A DNA stretch of 64,000 nt from Bradyrhizobium yuanmingense (GTDB taxonomy: Bacteria; Pseudomonadota; Alphaproteobacteria; Rhizobiales; Xanthobacteraceae), in the NCBI RefSeq assembly GCF_900094575.1, contig NZ_FMAE01000001.1, forward strand, positions 744,001 to 808,000, read 5' to 3'. The translations under genes and the position numbers were made by a program. Under the pieces are notes generated by a model. It was not told the DNA's origin, made no database searches, and was given only the letters and a program-made list of their open reading frames with translations. This document shows, one piece after another, positions 19,866 through 28,259 of the stretch. How positions within the stretch are numbered: the first letter of the stretch is position 1; each line of letters starts with the position of its first letter.

Positions 19866-21632
19866 TTACTGGGTTGTCCTGGATGCTGCAAGAATAAGGC
19901 GCTCCGCAGGCGGCAGCTCGAACCGCGGCTCGACCCCCAGAAGCGGCGCGATCCGCTCGATCACCTTGCCGCCGGTCGGCACCGCGTTCCAGCCCGAGGT
20001 GATGAAACCATGCGTTTCCGGCAGTGCCTGCGGCTCGTCCAGCATGATCAGGACGTGATATTTGGGATCATCGCAGGGCAGGATGGCGGTGAAGGAATTG
20101 AGCACGCGCTTCTTGGCGTAGCGGCCGTTGACGACCTTCTCGGACGTGCCGGTCTTGCCGCCGACGTAATAGCCCTTGACGTCCGCCTTTCTCGCCGAAC
20201 CGACTTCGGCATTGAGCCGCATCAGGAACCGCATCTTGTCGCTGGTCTCCGGCTTGATGACGCGCTTGGCCATCGCCTGGGCTTCGGATTCGCTGCGCTT
20301 CAGGAACGTCGGCGGAATCAGATAGCCGCCGTTCACCAGCGCGTTGATGCCCATCACCGCCTGCAGCGGTGCCACCGACAGGCCCTGGCCGAACGCGGCG
20401 GTGACCGTGTTCAGCTCGCTCCAGCGCCGCGGCAGCAGCGGCGCCGCACTCTCCGGCAATTCGGTGCGCAGCCGCGTCGTCTGGCCCAGCTTGGCGAGGA
20501 ACGCCTTGTGCGCCTCGACACCCTGGTTGAGCGCAATCCGTGCCGCCCCGATGTTGGACGAGTAGGTGAACACTTCCTTGGTGTTGATGAAGCGCCCGAC
20601 CGGATGGCTGTCGTGGATCGTGAACTTGCCGTAATGCAGGTTTCCGCGCGCGTCCCACATCGAGTTCAGATTGATCTTGCCGGAATCGAGCCCCATCGCC
20701 AGCGTGAACGCCTTGAAGGTCGAGCCCATCTCGTAGACGCCGGTGGTGAGGCGGTTGATGCGGTCGGGGTCGTGCGCTTCCTTCGGATTGTTGGGATCGA
20801 AGTCCGGCAGCGAGACCATCGCCACGATCTCGCCGGTCTTGACGTTTGAGACGATGCCTGACGCGGCCTTGGCGCGGAACTTGTCCTTGGCCTTCAACAG
20901 CTCGTCGCGCAGCGCGTGCTCGACGCGCAGATCGACCGCGAGCTCGATCGGCTTCTGCAACCGGTCGGTGGCAAAGCCGGCGCGGTGGAGGTCGGCGAGC
21001 CCTTGATTGTCGAGCCACTTCTCGAGGCCGGCGATGCCCTGGTTGTCGATATTGACGAGACCGATGAGGTGAGCGACCTCGTTGCCGGTCGGATAGACGC
21101 GCTTGTTCTCGCGCAGGAATCCGATACCGGGAATGCCGAGCTTGTGGACGGCCTGCTGCTGCGCCGGCGTGACCTCGCGCTTGAGCCAGACGAAGCCCTT
21201 GCGTGTCCTCAGGCGCTCGCGCACCTCGGCCTCGTCGAGGTCGGGAATGGTCGCGGTGAGGAGCTCGATCGCCTCGTCCTTGTCGATGATGCGGCGCGGC
21301 TCGCCGAACAGGCTCGCCGCCTTGACGTCGGTCGCAAGGATGGCGCCGTTGCGATCGACGATGTCGGGCCGCGCGGTCGCAACCACCTCTTGCGCTGCGG
21401 CGCGGCGCGCGCTGTGGGCGTCGGCGCCGATCGCGAACATCACGAGCCGCCCGCCGATCAGGGCATAGACCGAAGCGAAGGCGAGCATGGCGAGGCCGAC
21501 ACGCGCGCGCGCCTTCGCGGCGCGATCGACGTTGCGCCCGTAGAGCAGGCTTCGGATCAGCCGCCGCCGCCAAGGTTCACCTGACCGCTCGGTCGACTTT
21601 TCGGTAAGTTTTGCAGGCGTTGCCGGGCTCAT
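19866..21632 (-). CDS. ftsI: Septal transpeptidase FtsI (PBP3)
   Basis: Class B penicillin-binding protein that cross-links septal peptidoglycan with FtsW. A short cytoplasmic N-terminus and one membrane segment (about residues 45-65) precede the dimerisation domain. The transpeptidase motifs are all present: STFK (S-x-x-K), SSN in the segment FTYSSNIGAARI, and KTGTSEK. Length 588 is normal. It overlaps ftsL by 4 bases. Confidence 0.95.
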   Translation of the reverse strand: MSPATPAKLTEKSTERSGEPWRRRLIRSLLYGRNVDRAAKARARVGLAMLAFASVYALIGGRLVMFAIGADAHSARRAAAQEVVATARPDIVDRNGAILATDVKAASLFGEPRRIIDKDEAIELLTATIPDLDEAEVRERLRTRKGFVWLKREVTPAQQQAVHKLGIPGIGFLRENKRVYPTGNEVAHLIGLVNIDNQGIAGLEKWLDNQGLADLHRAGFATDRLQKPIELAVDLRVEHALRDELLKAKDKFRAKAASGIVSNVKTGEIVAMVSLPDFDPNNPKEAHDPDRINRLTTGVYEMGSTFKAFTLAMGLDSGKINLNSMWDARGNLHYGKFTIHDSHPVGRFINTKEVFTYSSNIGAARIALNQGVEAHKAFLAKLGQTTRLRTELPESAAPLLPRRWSELNTVTAAFGQGLSVAPLQAVMGINALVNGGYLIPPTFLKRSESEAQAMAKRVIKPETSDKMRFLMRLNAEVGSARKADVKGYYVGGKTGTSEKVVNGRYAKKRVLNSFTAILPCDDPKYHVLIMLDEPQALPETHGFITSGWNAVPTGGKVIERIAPLLGVEPRFELPPAERLILAASRTTQ

Positions 21633-22021
21633 TGCTTGTCCTCGCGCTGAGGCACGGAGCCCGTCACCGCATCAGGGTCGCTCGCGGCTTCGATGGTCTT
21701 GAGCATGGCCCCGATCGGATCGGGCTCGCCCGGCCTGAACATCCGGGGCGGACGCTCCGGCAGGCTCTTCAGCGAATCATATTGCGTGCCGTTGACCGGC
21801 TTGAGGTGCAGATGCCGGTCGGACAGGCCCTGCAGCCGATGCGGCGCATCGAGCTTGGCCCATTCGGCCCGCAGCCCTGCGATCGCATCGCGCTGCTCGC
21901 GGATTTCCGCACGCAGCCGCAGCACCTTCTCGGTACGCGCCGTGGAGTCCATCTTGATCCGGTAGACATGAGCGGCTGCGAAGATCAGCGCCCCGATGAC
22001 GAGGAGGTGAATGATGCGCAT
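21629..22021 (-). CDS. ftsL: FtsL-like divisome protein
   Basis: A 130-residue bitopic protein: a membrane segment at about residues 4-20 (LLVIGALIFAAAHVYRI) followed by a coiled coil rich in Arg, Leu and Glu (about 30-60), then a proline-rich tail. Sequence identity within FtsL is always low, so the call rests on topology and on the position between rsmH and ftsI. It starts 3 bases after the rsmH stop and overlaps ftsI. Confidence 0.8.
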   Translation of the reverse strand: MRIIHLLVIGALIFAAAHVYRIKMDSTARTEKVLRLRAEIREQRDAIAGLRAEWAKLDAPHRLQGLSDRHLHLKPVNGTQYDSLKSLPERPPRMFRPGEPDPIGAMLKTIEAASDPDAVTGSVPQREDKQ

Positions 22022-22024
22022 GCG

Positions 22025-23014
22025 CTAGCCGCCCCTCATCACGTCGGCGAGCTTCGGCCAGGACGATGCCTCATTGGTCTCATGCGCCGGCGCCGAGCTG
22101 CGCTCGGCCGCGCGCAGCTTTGCCGAGCGCGCGCGCGGATTGTGCGCAACTTCGTCCTCGCCGGCGACGACCGGTCGCCGCGTCAGCAGCTGGAAGCTCG
22201 GCGCAATTTGCGCGACTTCCGGCAGATGCCGCGAGCCACCGCCGGTCTTCGAACGCTCGGAGAGGAAATTCTTGACGATGCGGTCTTCCAGCGAATGGAA
22301 CGAGACGACGACGAGGCGGCCGCCGGGCTTGAGCACGCGCTCGGCCGCAGCGAGCGCGGTCTGGAGCTCCTCGAGCTCTTCGTTGACGAAGATGCGCAGC
22401 GCCTGGAACGTCCGTGTCGCCGGGTGAATGTCGCCGGGCTTCGATCGCACCACCCTGCCGACGAGATCGGCGAGCGCGCGCGTGGTCGTGAACGGAGTTT
22501 CCTGCCGGTCCGCCACGATGGCGCGGGCGATGCGACGCGAATGCCGCTCCTCGCCGAAGAGATAGATGATGTCGGCGAGATCGCCTTCCGAGGCGCGCGC
22601 GACGATTTCGGCCGCGGTCGGACCTGTCTGTCCCATCCGCATGTCGAGCGGACCGTCGAGGCGGAAGGAGAAGCCGCGGCCGGCCTGGTCGAGCTGCATC
22701 GAGGACACGCCGACATCCATTACGACGCCGTCGACGCCATCGACGCCTTGCGCCGCGCAGACTTCGGCGAGGTTGGAGAAGCGGTCCTCGACCAGCGTCA
22801 GCCGGCCCGCGGCGCGTTCGACCAGTTCGGCACCGCCGGCAATCGCGGTGCGGTCGCGATCGATGGCAATCACTCGGGTTCCCGGCACGTCCAGGATCGC
22901 GCGGCTATAGCCGCCGGCGCCAAACGTGGCATCGACATAGACGCCGCCCTCGCGCGGGGCGAGATGCGCGATGGCCTCACGGCCAAGAACGGGGATGTGC
23001 GGAACCGAACTCAT
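22025..23014 (-). CDS. rsmH: 16S rRNA (cytosine-1402-N4)-methyltransferase RsmH
   Basis: SAM-dependent methyltransferase of 16S rRNA (also called MraW), usually near the head of the dcw cluster. The SAM site [16 protein letters not shown] is near residue 27, with [13 protein letters not shown] near 50 and [15 protein letters not shown] near 245. The open frame continues upstream to 23215, but the ATG at 23014 begins the usual [10 protein letters not shown] sequence, giving 329 residues. No mraZ gene is visible next to it; the divergent neighbour is an amidase gene. Confidence 0.94.
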   Translation of the reverse strand: MSSVPHIPVLGREAIAHLAPREGGVYVDATFGAGGYSRAILDVPGTRVIAIDRDRTAIAGGAELVERAAGRLTLVEDRFSNLAEVCAAQGVDGVDGVVMDVGVSSMQLDQAGRGFSFRLDGPLDMRMGQTGPTAAEIVARASEGDLADIIYLFGEERHSRRIARAIVADRQETPFTTTRALADLVGRVVRSKPGDIHPATRTFQALRIFVNEELEELQTALAAAERVLKPGGRLVVVSFHSLEDRIVKNFLSERSKTGGGSRHLPEVAQIAPSFQLLTRRPVVAGEDEVAHNPRARSAKLRAAERSSAPAHETNEASSWPKLADVMRGG

Positions 23015-23455
23015 GCGCGACGCCTGCCGGCCGCCGGCCGAGATACCCAAGCGGAATCGAGGCCGAACAAGCCCATAACGCCTCGAATCATTGCGCGTCG
23101 CGGCGGTTCCACGACAAAGCCCTCGTCCAGCATGGTTACCGAGCCCGATCGTCCCGGGCCACAAACCCAGTGTTCCCAGCGGAATTTGTCGGGCAGCCAT
23201 GGGATTTCGAGCCAAAATACGCTTTGGCCGCCTCCGGACGCGGGTCGGCTCTTCATCTCTCAGTAACGGCCCTTAGCGTTAAGAAAGCGTTGCTCGGTTC
23301 GTGACAAGTGGAAAAGGTGACGAGGGGAGTGATGCGTCATCCACACACATTGCCAAAATGAATCCGTTAACCGCGCCGCGCGATTGCGCGCGATGAAGGG
23401 TAAAGGAATAGTAAAGAGAAGGGCTTGCCCCACTCTCCGTCCATTTGAGCTGCTC

Positions 23456-24316
23456 ATGCCCTCGGGTTCGTCCACGCCTGGATCTGATTCGAAGCGTCAC
23501 CGCGTTCTCCCGGTTCCCAAGACCGTGGCGGGCCTGCGCACCTTCGAGCCCGATTCCTCGATCGTCTCCGACATCATCCCCTCCCCGAACCATGGCGAGC
23601 GCAACAAGGGACGGCAGCCGGACATGATCGTGCTGCACTACACCGGCATGCCCGATGTCGAAGGCGCACTGGCGCGCCTCTGCACCGCCGGCACCGAAGT
23701 GTCGGCGCATTATGTCGTGCTGGAGGACGGCCGCATCGTGCAATGCGTGCCTGAGGCCAAGCGTGCCTGGCACGCCGGCGTCTCCTCTTGGGCCGGCGAG
23801 GACGACGTCAACTCCTGCTCGATCGGAATCGAGATCATCAATCGCGGCCATGACTGGGGCTATCCGGAGTATCCGCTGCGCCAGATTGCCGCCGTGATCG
23901 CGCTGTGCCGCGGCATCATGCTCCGCCGCAAGGTGCCGGCGCACCGGGTGCTCGGCCATTCCGACGTCGCGCCCGCCCGCAAGAAGGATCCCGGCGAGAA
24001 ATTTCCGTGGCATTCGCTGGCCAATTCCGGCGTCGGCCACTGGGTGACGCCCGCGCCGATCGTCCGCGGCGAGACTCTCATGCTCGGCACCATCAGCGAC
24101 GCGGTGCTGAGCATGCAGCAGGCGCTCGCAAGGTACGGCTATGGCGTGCCCCTGAACGGCAAGTACGACGCTGCGACAATGGAAGTCGTCACCGCCTTCC
24201 AGCGCCATTTCCGCCCGGCGCGGCTGGACGGCGTCGCCGATCACTCGACGCTGTCGACCTTACAGGCGCTGCTGTCGAGCCTGCCGGCGGAAGGAACGCC
24301 GGTGGCGTCGAAGTGA
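23456..24316 (+). CDS. AmpD-type N-acetylmuramoyl-L-alanine amidase with peptidoglycan-binding domain
   Basis: Zinc amidase that cleaves the MurNAc to L-Ala bond, acting on peptidoglycan or recycled anhydro-muropeptides. The Amidase_2 domain covers about residues 30-190: HYTGMP holds the first zinc histidine and HRVLGHSDVAPARKKDPG the last ligands. A C-terminal peptidoglycan-binding domain (about 200-275) includes LARYGYGVPLNGKYD. The frame opens at 23384, but those 24 residues are basic and unlike the family, so ATG 23456 is chosen. No signal peptide is obvious, which favours a recycling role, although the extra binding domain argues for wall contact. Confidence 0.88.
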   Translation: MPSGSSTPGSDSKRHRVLPVPKTVAGLRTFEPDSSIVSDIIPSPNHGERNKGRQPDMIVLHYTGMPDVEGALARLCTAGTEVSAHYVVLEDGRIVQCVPEAKRAWHAGVSSWAGEDDVNSCSIGIEIINRGHDWGYPEYPLRQIAAVIALCRGIMLRRKVPAHRVLGHSDVAPARKKDPGEKFPWHSLANSGVGHWVTPAPIVRGETLMLGTISDAVLSMQQALARYGYGVPLNGKYDAATMEVVTAFQRHFRPARLDGVADHSTLSTLQALLSSLPAEGTPVASK

Positions 24317-24328
24317 CGGAGTAGCCGT

Positions 24329-24463
24329 ACACGCCGTCATTGCGAGGAGCTCTTGCGACGAAGCAATCCAGACTGTCTCTACGATGACAGTCTGGATTGC
24401 TTCGCGGAGCCTGTCATCGGGCCGCGCTTCGCGCGGACCCGTTGGCTCGCAATGACGGCGTGT
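24329..24463. repeat. MITE-like palindrome between convergent genes
   Basis: A 135-base element with perfect 18-base terminal inverted repeats (ACACGCCGTCATTGCGAG at 24329-24346 and its complement at 24446-24463). An internal hairpin has a 13-base stem, AATCCAGACTGTC at 24365-24377 and its complement at 24386-24398. A third hairpin is GCCGCGCTTCGCGCGG. It lies between two genes that point towards each other and may also act as a bidirectional terminator. A smaller relative lies at 12611. Confidence 0.85.
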
Positions 24464-24470
24464 GAGGCTC

Positions 24471-25700
24471 CTACCCCATCTCCCTCATCCTTCGCGCATA
24501 GAGCCTTCGCAACGGCTCGAGCTGCGTCGCCACCGTCGCCGCACGATAGGCCTCGCGCGCCTCCTCCGTCCTGCCGAGCCGCCGCAACAGATCCGCGCGC
24601 ACGGCGGGCAACAGCTCATAGCCGCGAAGCCCGCCGCGCGCGGCGATCGCATCGACGAGATCGAGCGCTCGTGCCGGCCCATCGACCATCGATAGCGCCG
24701 CGGCGTGATTGAGCTCGATCACGGGCGACGGATTGATGCGCAGCAGCACCTCGTACAGCCCCGCAATCTGCGGCCAGTCGGTCTCCTCGAAGCTCGGCGC
24801 ACGCGCATGCAGCGCCGCGATCGCGGCCTGCACCGCATAGGGTTGTGGCCGGCCCGGCACGCGCAGCGCGTGCTCCACCAGCCGCAGCCCCTCGTCGATC
24901 TGCGCGCGGTGCCACAGCGAGCGGTCCTGCTCTTCGAGCAGGACGATGTCGCCGGCCGGCGTCTGTCGCCCGGCGCGGCGCGCGTCGTGCAGCAGCATCA
25001 GGGCCAGCAGGCCCTTGATGCCGGCGCGGTCGGGCATCAGCCGGTTCAGCAGGCGGCCAAGCCGGATGGCTTCGCTCGCCAGATCAGGCCGCATCAAGTC
25101 CGCGCCCTCGGTTGCGACATAGCCTTCGGTGAAGACGAGATAGATCACGGCGAGCACGCCATCGAGCCGCGGCGCCAGCATCTCGCGTTCCGGCACCTCA
25201 TAGGGGATTCCGGCAAGCCTGATCTTCTGCTTGGCGCGGACGAGCCGTTGCGCCATCGCCTCCTCGCCGACGAGGAAGGCGCGCGCCACCTGCATTGTCG
25301 ACAGTCCGCACACGGTGCGCAGCGTCAGCGCGACCTGCACCTCGGGCGCGAACGCGGGATGGCAGCAGGTGAAGATCAGCCGCAGCATGTCATCGTCGAG
25401 CGTTGCTGTCGGCTCGTCCGGGCCCAGCGCGTTGAGCTCGAGCTCGTGCACCAGCGCCTGCTGCTTGCCGCGGAAGACAGCCTGACGGCGGATGCGATCG
25501 ATCGCCTTGTGCTTGGCGACGTTGACGAACCAGGCGCGCGGATTGTCGGGGACCTCACACGCCCAGCGTTCCAGCGCGACCGCGAACGCATCCTGCAGCG
25601 CGTCCTCGGCGAGATCGAAATCGCCGACGAGACGGATCAGCGTGGCTAGCGCCCGCCCCGCCTCGTCGCGGAAGATTTTGTCGATCTCGCCAGGGGTCAT
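24471..25700 (-). CDS. ECF42-type RNA polymerase sigma factor with TPR-like C-terminal extension
   Basis: Extracytoplasmic-function sigma factor of the large class with a C-terminal extension in place of an anti-sigma partner. Sigma region 2 covers about residues 10-80 (LAEDALQDAFAVALERW) and region 4 about 110-165 (LRTVCGLSTMQVARAFL, EEAMAQRLVRAKQKI). Residues 180-409 form an alpha-helical extension with tetratricopeptide-like pairs. The gene just upstream encodes a DGPF (YCII-like) protein, which is the known genomic partner of group ECF42. The frame has an ATG at 25700 at the edge of a palindromic repeat. Confidence 0.9.
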   Translation of the reverse strand: MTPGEIDKIFRDEAGRALATLIRLVGDFDLAEDALQDAFAVALERWACEVPDNPRAWFVNVAKHKAIDRIRRQAVFRGKQQALVHELELNALGPDEPTATLDDDMLRLIFTCCHPAFAPEVQVALTLRTVCGLSTMQVARAFLVGEEAMAQRLVRAKQKIRLAGIPYEVPEREMLAPRLDGVLAVIYLVFTEGYVATEGADLMRPDLASEAIRLGRLLNRLMPDRAGIKGLLALMLLHDARRAGRQTPAGDIVLLEEQDRSLWHRAQIDEGLRLVEHALRVPGRPQPYAVQAAIAALHARAPSFEETDWPQIAGLYEVLLRINPSPVIELNHAAALSMVDGPARALDLVDAIAARGGLRGYELLPAVRADLLRRLGRTEEAREAYRAATVATQLEPLRRLYARRMREMG

Positions 25701-25720
25701 GTCACGCGATCACCCCCTCT

Positions 25721-25822
25721 CGTCATTCCGGGGCGCGGCAAAGCCGCGAGCCCGGAATCCATAACCACGATTCGGGGATATGGATTCCGGGCCTGCGCCT
25801 TGCGGCGCATCCCGGAATGACG
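25721..25822. repeat. Palindromic repeat, CATTCCGGGG family
   Basis: A 102-base element between the DGPF gene and the sigma factor gene. It begins CGTCATTCCGGGG and ends with CCCGGAATGACG, with internal hairpins GCGGCAAAGCCGC and the pair CCCGGAATCCAT / ATGGATTCCGGG. Related to the copies at 8877 and 26841. Confidence 0.85.
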
Positions 25823-25837
25823 AAGGTGAGAGAGCCG

Positions 25838-26191
25838 TCACTTCTCATAGACCCAGATCGGCCGCACCTCGATCGAGCCGATGCGTGCGCTCGGAATCCG
25901 CGCCGCGATCTCGATGGCGGCGTTGAGATCCTTGGCTTCGATCAGGTAATAGCCGCCGAGCTGCTCGCGCGTTTCCGCGAACGGACCATCGGTCGTCAGC
26001 GTCTTTCCGTCGCGCACGCGCACCGTTGTCGCGGTCGTGGTCGGCTGCAAGCGGTCGCCGGCCTTGAAATTGCCGTTCTGGATGATGTCTTGCGTGAAGG
26101 ATTGATACTCGGCCAGGATCTTCTGGCTGGTCGCCGCGTCGATCTTCGCGTACTCGACCTCGTTCTGGTAGATCATCAGCAGATATTGCAT
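25838..26191 (-). CDS. DGPF (YCII-like) domain protein, partner of the ECF42 sigma factor
   Basis: A 117-residue protein of the YCII-related family. The DGPF signature is present in TTDGPFAETREQLGGYYL at about residues 68-85, and the N-terminus MQYLLMIYQNE is typical. The open frame extends upstream to 26566 through the rnpB region, so the ATG at 26191 is the sensible start. Genes of this family occur beside ECF42 sigma factors in many genomes and are regulon members; their biochemical role is unknown. Confidence 0.9.
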   Translation of the reverse strand: MQYLLMIYQNEVEYAKIDAATSQKILAEYQSFTQDIIQNGNFKAGDRLQPTTTATTVRVRDGKTLTTDGPFAETREQLGGYYLIEAKDLNAAIEIAARIPSARIGSIEVRPIWVYEK

Positions 26192-26303
26192 TGCTTCACT
26201 CCTGTGTTCGGCTGTGTTGCCGACAACCAGTCGAACGGGCGGCGCGCCAAACGACATCTTCAGGATAAAATATTTCGGGCGGGCCGTGCGCGGCGATATC
26301 GGC

Positions 26304-26336
26304 TTGACGAAACCGTCACAAATGCCCCATGCGTTA
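26304..26336 (+). promoter_or_regulatory. Possible rnpB promoter
   Basis: TTGACG at 26304-26309 fits a -35 element about 30-35 bases before the inferred RNase P RNA 5' end near 26339. The matching -10 region (CCATGC or GTTATC) is weak, so only the -35 is persuasive. Confidence 0.3.
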
Positions 26337-26338
26337 TC

Positions 26339-26768
26339 AGTCAGTCGGCCGGACGGCCGCTCCGGCAGGTGCCGAAAGGCCGCCGGGGAGGAAAGTCCGG
26401 GCTCCCTTGACATGCGGTGCCGGATAACGTCCGGCGGGGGTGACCCCAGGGAAAGTGCCACAGAGAATGAACCGCCCGCCTTCGCCCTTCGGGGCTTCGG
26501 CGCGGTAAGGGTGAAAAGGTGCGGTAAGAGCGCACCGCGGGTCCGGCAACGGAGCCGGCATGGCAAACCCCACCGGGAGCAAAACCGAATAGGGACGGCT
26601 TAAGCGGGCTGTTCGCGAAAGCGATAACGCCGCGGGGCGATGTCAGGCCCGCCGTCCGGGTAGGTTGCTCGAGGCCATGTGCAAACATGACCCCAGAGGA
26701 ATGGCCGTCACGTATCGTTCGCGCAAGCGGACGGTGCCCTACAGAACCCGGCTTACAGGCCGGCTGAT
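26339..26768 (+). ncRNA. rnpB: RNase P RNA (bacterial type A)
   Basis: Catalytic RNA that matures tRNA 5' ends. The conserved cores are visible: GAGGAAAGTCCGGGCTCC near 26386, AGGGAAAGTGCCACAGA near 26450, the AGGGTGAAAAGGTGCGGTAAGAG region near 26506, GGCAAACCCC near 26564, and the 3' core ACAGAACCCGGCTTACAGGC. The ends TCAGTCGGCC and GGCCGGCTGA pair as helix P1, which fixes the limits to within a few bases. Length is about 430, usual for alphaproteobacteria. Confidence 0.95.
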
Positions 26769-26775
26769 GTGCGAC

Positions 26776-26815
26776 GAGGGGTTCGGTGCCAACGCATCGG
26801 ACCCCTCACCATTTT
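26776..26815 (+). terminator. Rho-independent terminator of rnpB
   Basis: A 14-base-pair stem (GAGGGGTTCGGTGC with GCATCGGACCCCTC, two G-T pairs) closes a 4-base loop CAAC and is followed by ACCATTTT. It starts about 8 bases after the mature 3' end of RNase P RNA. Confidence 0.8.
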
Positions 26816-26840
26816 GGCCGATCACCTCGCCAGCCAACCG

Positions 26841-26966
26841 CCGTCATTCCGGGGCTCGCGAAGCGAGAGCCCGGAATCCATCAGGCGGCCGGCGCGGAGG
26901 AGAAATGGATTCTCAGATGCGCAATTGCGCATCGTAGCTCGTGCTGCGCACGCCCCGGAATGACGG
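26841..26966. repeat. Palindromic repeat, CATTCCGGGG family
   Basis: A 126-base element with terminal inverted repeats CCGTCATTCCGGGG and CCCCGGAATGACGG, identical in sequence to those of the copy at 8877. The internal hairpins GCTCGCGAAGCGAGAGC and GCGCAATTGCGC are also shared. It lies just 7 bases before the stop of the hydrolase gene. Confidence 0.85.
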
Positions 26967-26973
26967 CTGCGAC

Positions 26974-27687
26974 CTATGCGACGATCTCGTCCAACACCGC
27001 CATCAACGCCTCGGGCGCCGTCACATTCGGCGCGTGGCTGGCGTCGAGCTCGACATAGCGCCAGCCCTTCTCGCTCTTCGTGCGCCTGGCAAACTGCCCG
27101 AACACATCGCCGGGCGGAAGGCGCGTGCAGTAGATGTAGCTGCGCGGCATCGCCGGCTCGCCATGTTCGAGCCTCAGGCGCGTCTCGAAGCACTTGATCG
27201 GCATCGGGACGCGGCGCGCATTGAGCCAGTCGAGATCGGCCGGCGAGGTGTCCGGCGGCGGCGGGTTCGGCGGGATGCGATAGCCGTCGCCCGAGCTGAC
27301 TGCCTTGCGCATCGGCTCGCGCCCGCCCTCGTTGAGGTCGAACAGCGACTGGCCGTCACGCGGCACGAAGGCGTCGAGATAGATCAGTTCCGTTACGCGC
27401 TCGCGCGCACGGTCGGCGACGCCGGTCGCAACCATGCCGCCATAGCTGTGCCCGAGGAGCACGATGTCGCTGAGATCCTCGAACGCGATGACGTTGAGGA
27501 TGTCCTGGATATGGGTGTCGAGATCGACCGAAGGATTGGCCAGATGCGCGCGCTCTCCGAGGCCCGTATAGGTCGGCGCCACCAGGCGATGGCCGGCCTG
27601 TGCCATCAGCGGGTGCATCTTCTTCCAGGCCCATCCGCCGGACCATGCGCCATGACAGAGCAGGAAGGTCTTCGCGCGCGGGGCCAT
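26974..27687 (-). CDS. Alpha/beta hydrolase (methylesterase-like)
   Basis: A 237-residue soluble hydrolase. The N-terminal oxyanion segment LLCHGAWSGGWAWKK, the nucleophile elbow GHSYGG (serine near residue 85) and a final ELDASHAPNVTAPEAL with the catalytic histidine are visible. The overall pattern resembles the salicylate/methyl esterase-like group found in plants and soil bacteria. The substrate is unknown. The ATG at 27687 starts the conserved part; the frame runs 18 codons further up. It is transcribed alone towards the repeat after rnpB. Confidence 0.8.
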   Translation of the reverse strand: MAPRAKTFLLCHGAWSGGWAWKKMHPLMAQAGHRLVAPTYTGLGERAHLANPSVDLDTHIQDILNVIAFEDLSDIVLLGHSYGGMVATGVADRARERVTELIYLDAFVPRDGQSLFDLNEGGREPMRKAVSSGDGYRIPPNPPPPDTSPADLDWLNARRVPMPIKCFETRLRLEHGEPAMPRSYIYCTRLPPGDVFGQFARRTKSEKGWRYVELDASHAPNVTAPEALMAVLDEIVA

Positions 27688-27754
27688 GGCGTTTCCATCG
27701 TTCTTGCTTGGTACGATGGAGTGTAGCGGCCGGCCGCGCAATGTAAACGCCGCC

Positions 27755-28195
27755 TCAGGTGGCGCGCGTGTCTACCTTGGCCAACACCGGCGCAAGCTCG
27801 CCCGCCTCGCGCCGCAGCTTGCCCGCCTCGAAACCATGCATGCCGAGCTGCCATTGCAGGCCGACGATGGCGCCCTTGGTCGGTTGCAGCAGCGCGAGTG
27901 AGGCGAACAGCGTCACCGGCAGCCACACCGCGAGCTGCAGCCACTCCGGCGGCGCGTAGGCGGTCTCGACCGCGAGGATTGCCGGCACCACGAGATGGCC
28001 GACCACCACCATCACGAGATAGGCGGGAAAATCGTCGGCGCGCTGGTGGAACAGCTCCTCGCCGCAATGGTCGCAAGCCAGCGTCACTTTCAGGAAGCGG
28101 CCGAACATGTGCCCTTCTCCGCAATTCGGGCATTTGCCGCTGAAGCCGCGCCACATCGCCTTGGCCAGAGAGACCGCCGCCGGAGAGACAGACAT
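27755..28195 (-). CDS. DUF983 family membrane protein
   Basis: A 146-residue protein with an N-terminal zinc-ribbon-like pair of CxxC motifs (CPNC near residue 21, CDHC near 42) and two hydrophobic membrane segments (about residues 55-75 and 85-110). This is the usual plan of DUF983 proteins, whose role is unknown. The ATG at 28195 has a good ribosome site (GGAAGAGG) 7 bases upstream and is preferred to the open frame from 28276. It is divergent from the MocR-type regulator gene and shares its 64-base control region. Confidence 0.85.
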   Translation of the reverse strand: MSVSPAAVSLAKAMWRGFSGKCPNCGEGHMFGRFLKVTLACDHCGEELFHQRADDFPAYLVMVVVGHLVVPAILAVETAYAPPEWLQLAVWLPVTLFASLALLQPTKGAIVGLQWQLGMHGFEAGKLRREAGELAPVLAKVDTRAT

Positions 28196-28221
28196 GACCA
28201 CACCTCTTCCTTTTCGATGAT

Positions 28222-28249
28222 CCATACAATAGTATCTTGCAGCCATACA
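28222..28249. promoter_or_regulatory. Direct repeats, probable MocR-type operator
   Basis: Two copies of CCATACA at 28222-28228 and 28243-28249 have starts 21 bases apart, that is two helical turns in the same orientation. They lie in the short divergent region between the DUF983 gene and the MocR-type gene. MocR/PdxR regulators are known to bind direct repeats spaced in this way, so self-regulation and control of the divergent gene are inferred. Confidence 0.5.
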
Positions 28250-28259
28250 TTCAAAGGTT

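Noticed and set aside
23265..23300. Possible CtrA site upstream of rsmH (TTAA, 7 bases, TTGC)
   Set aside because: Only the first half matches TTAA-N7-TTAA; the second half differs in two bases.
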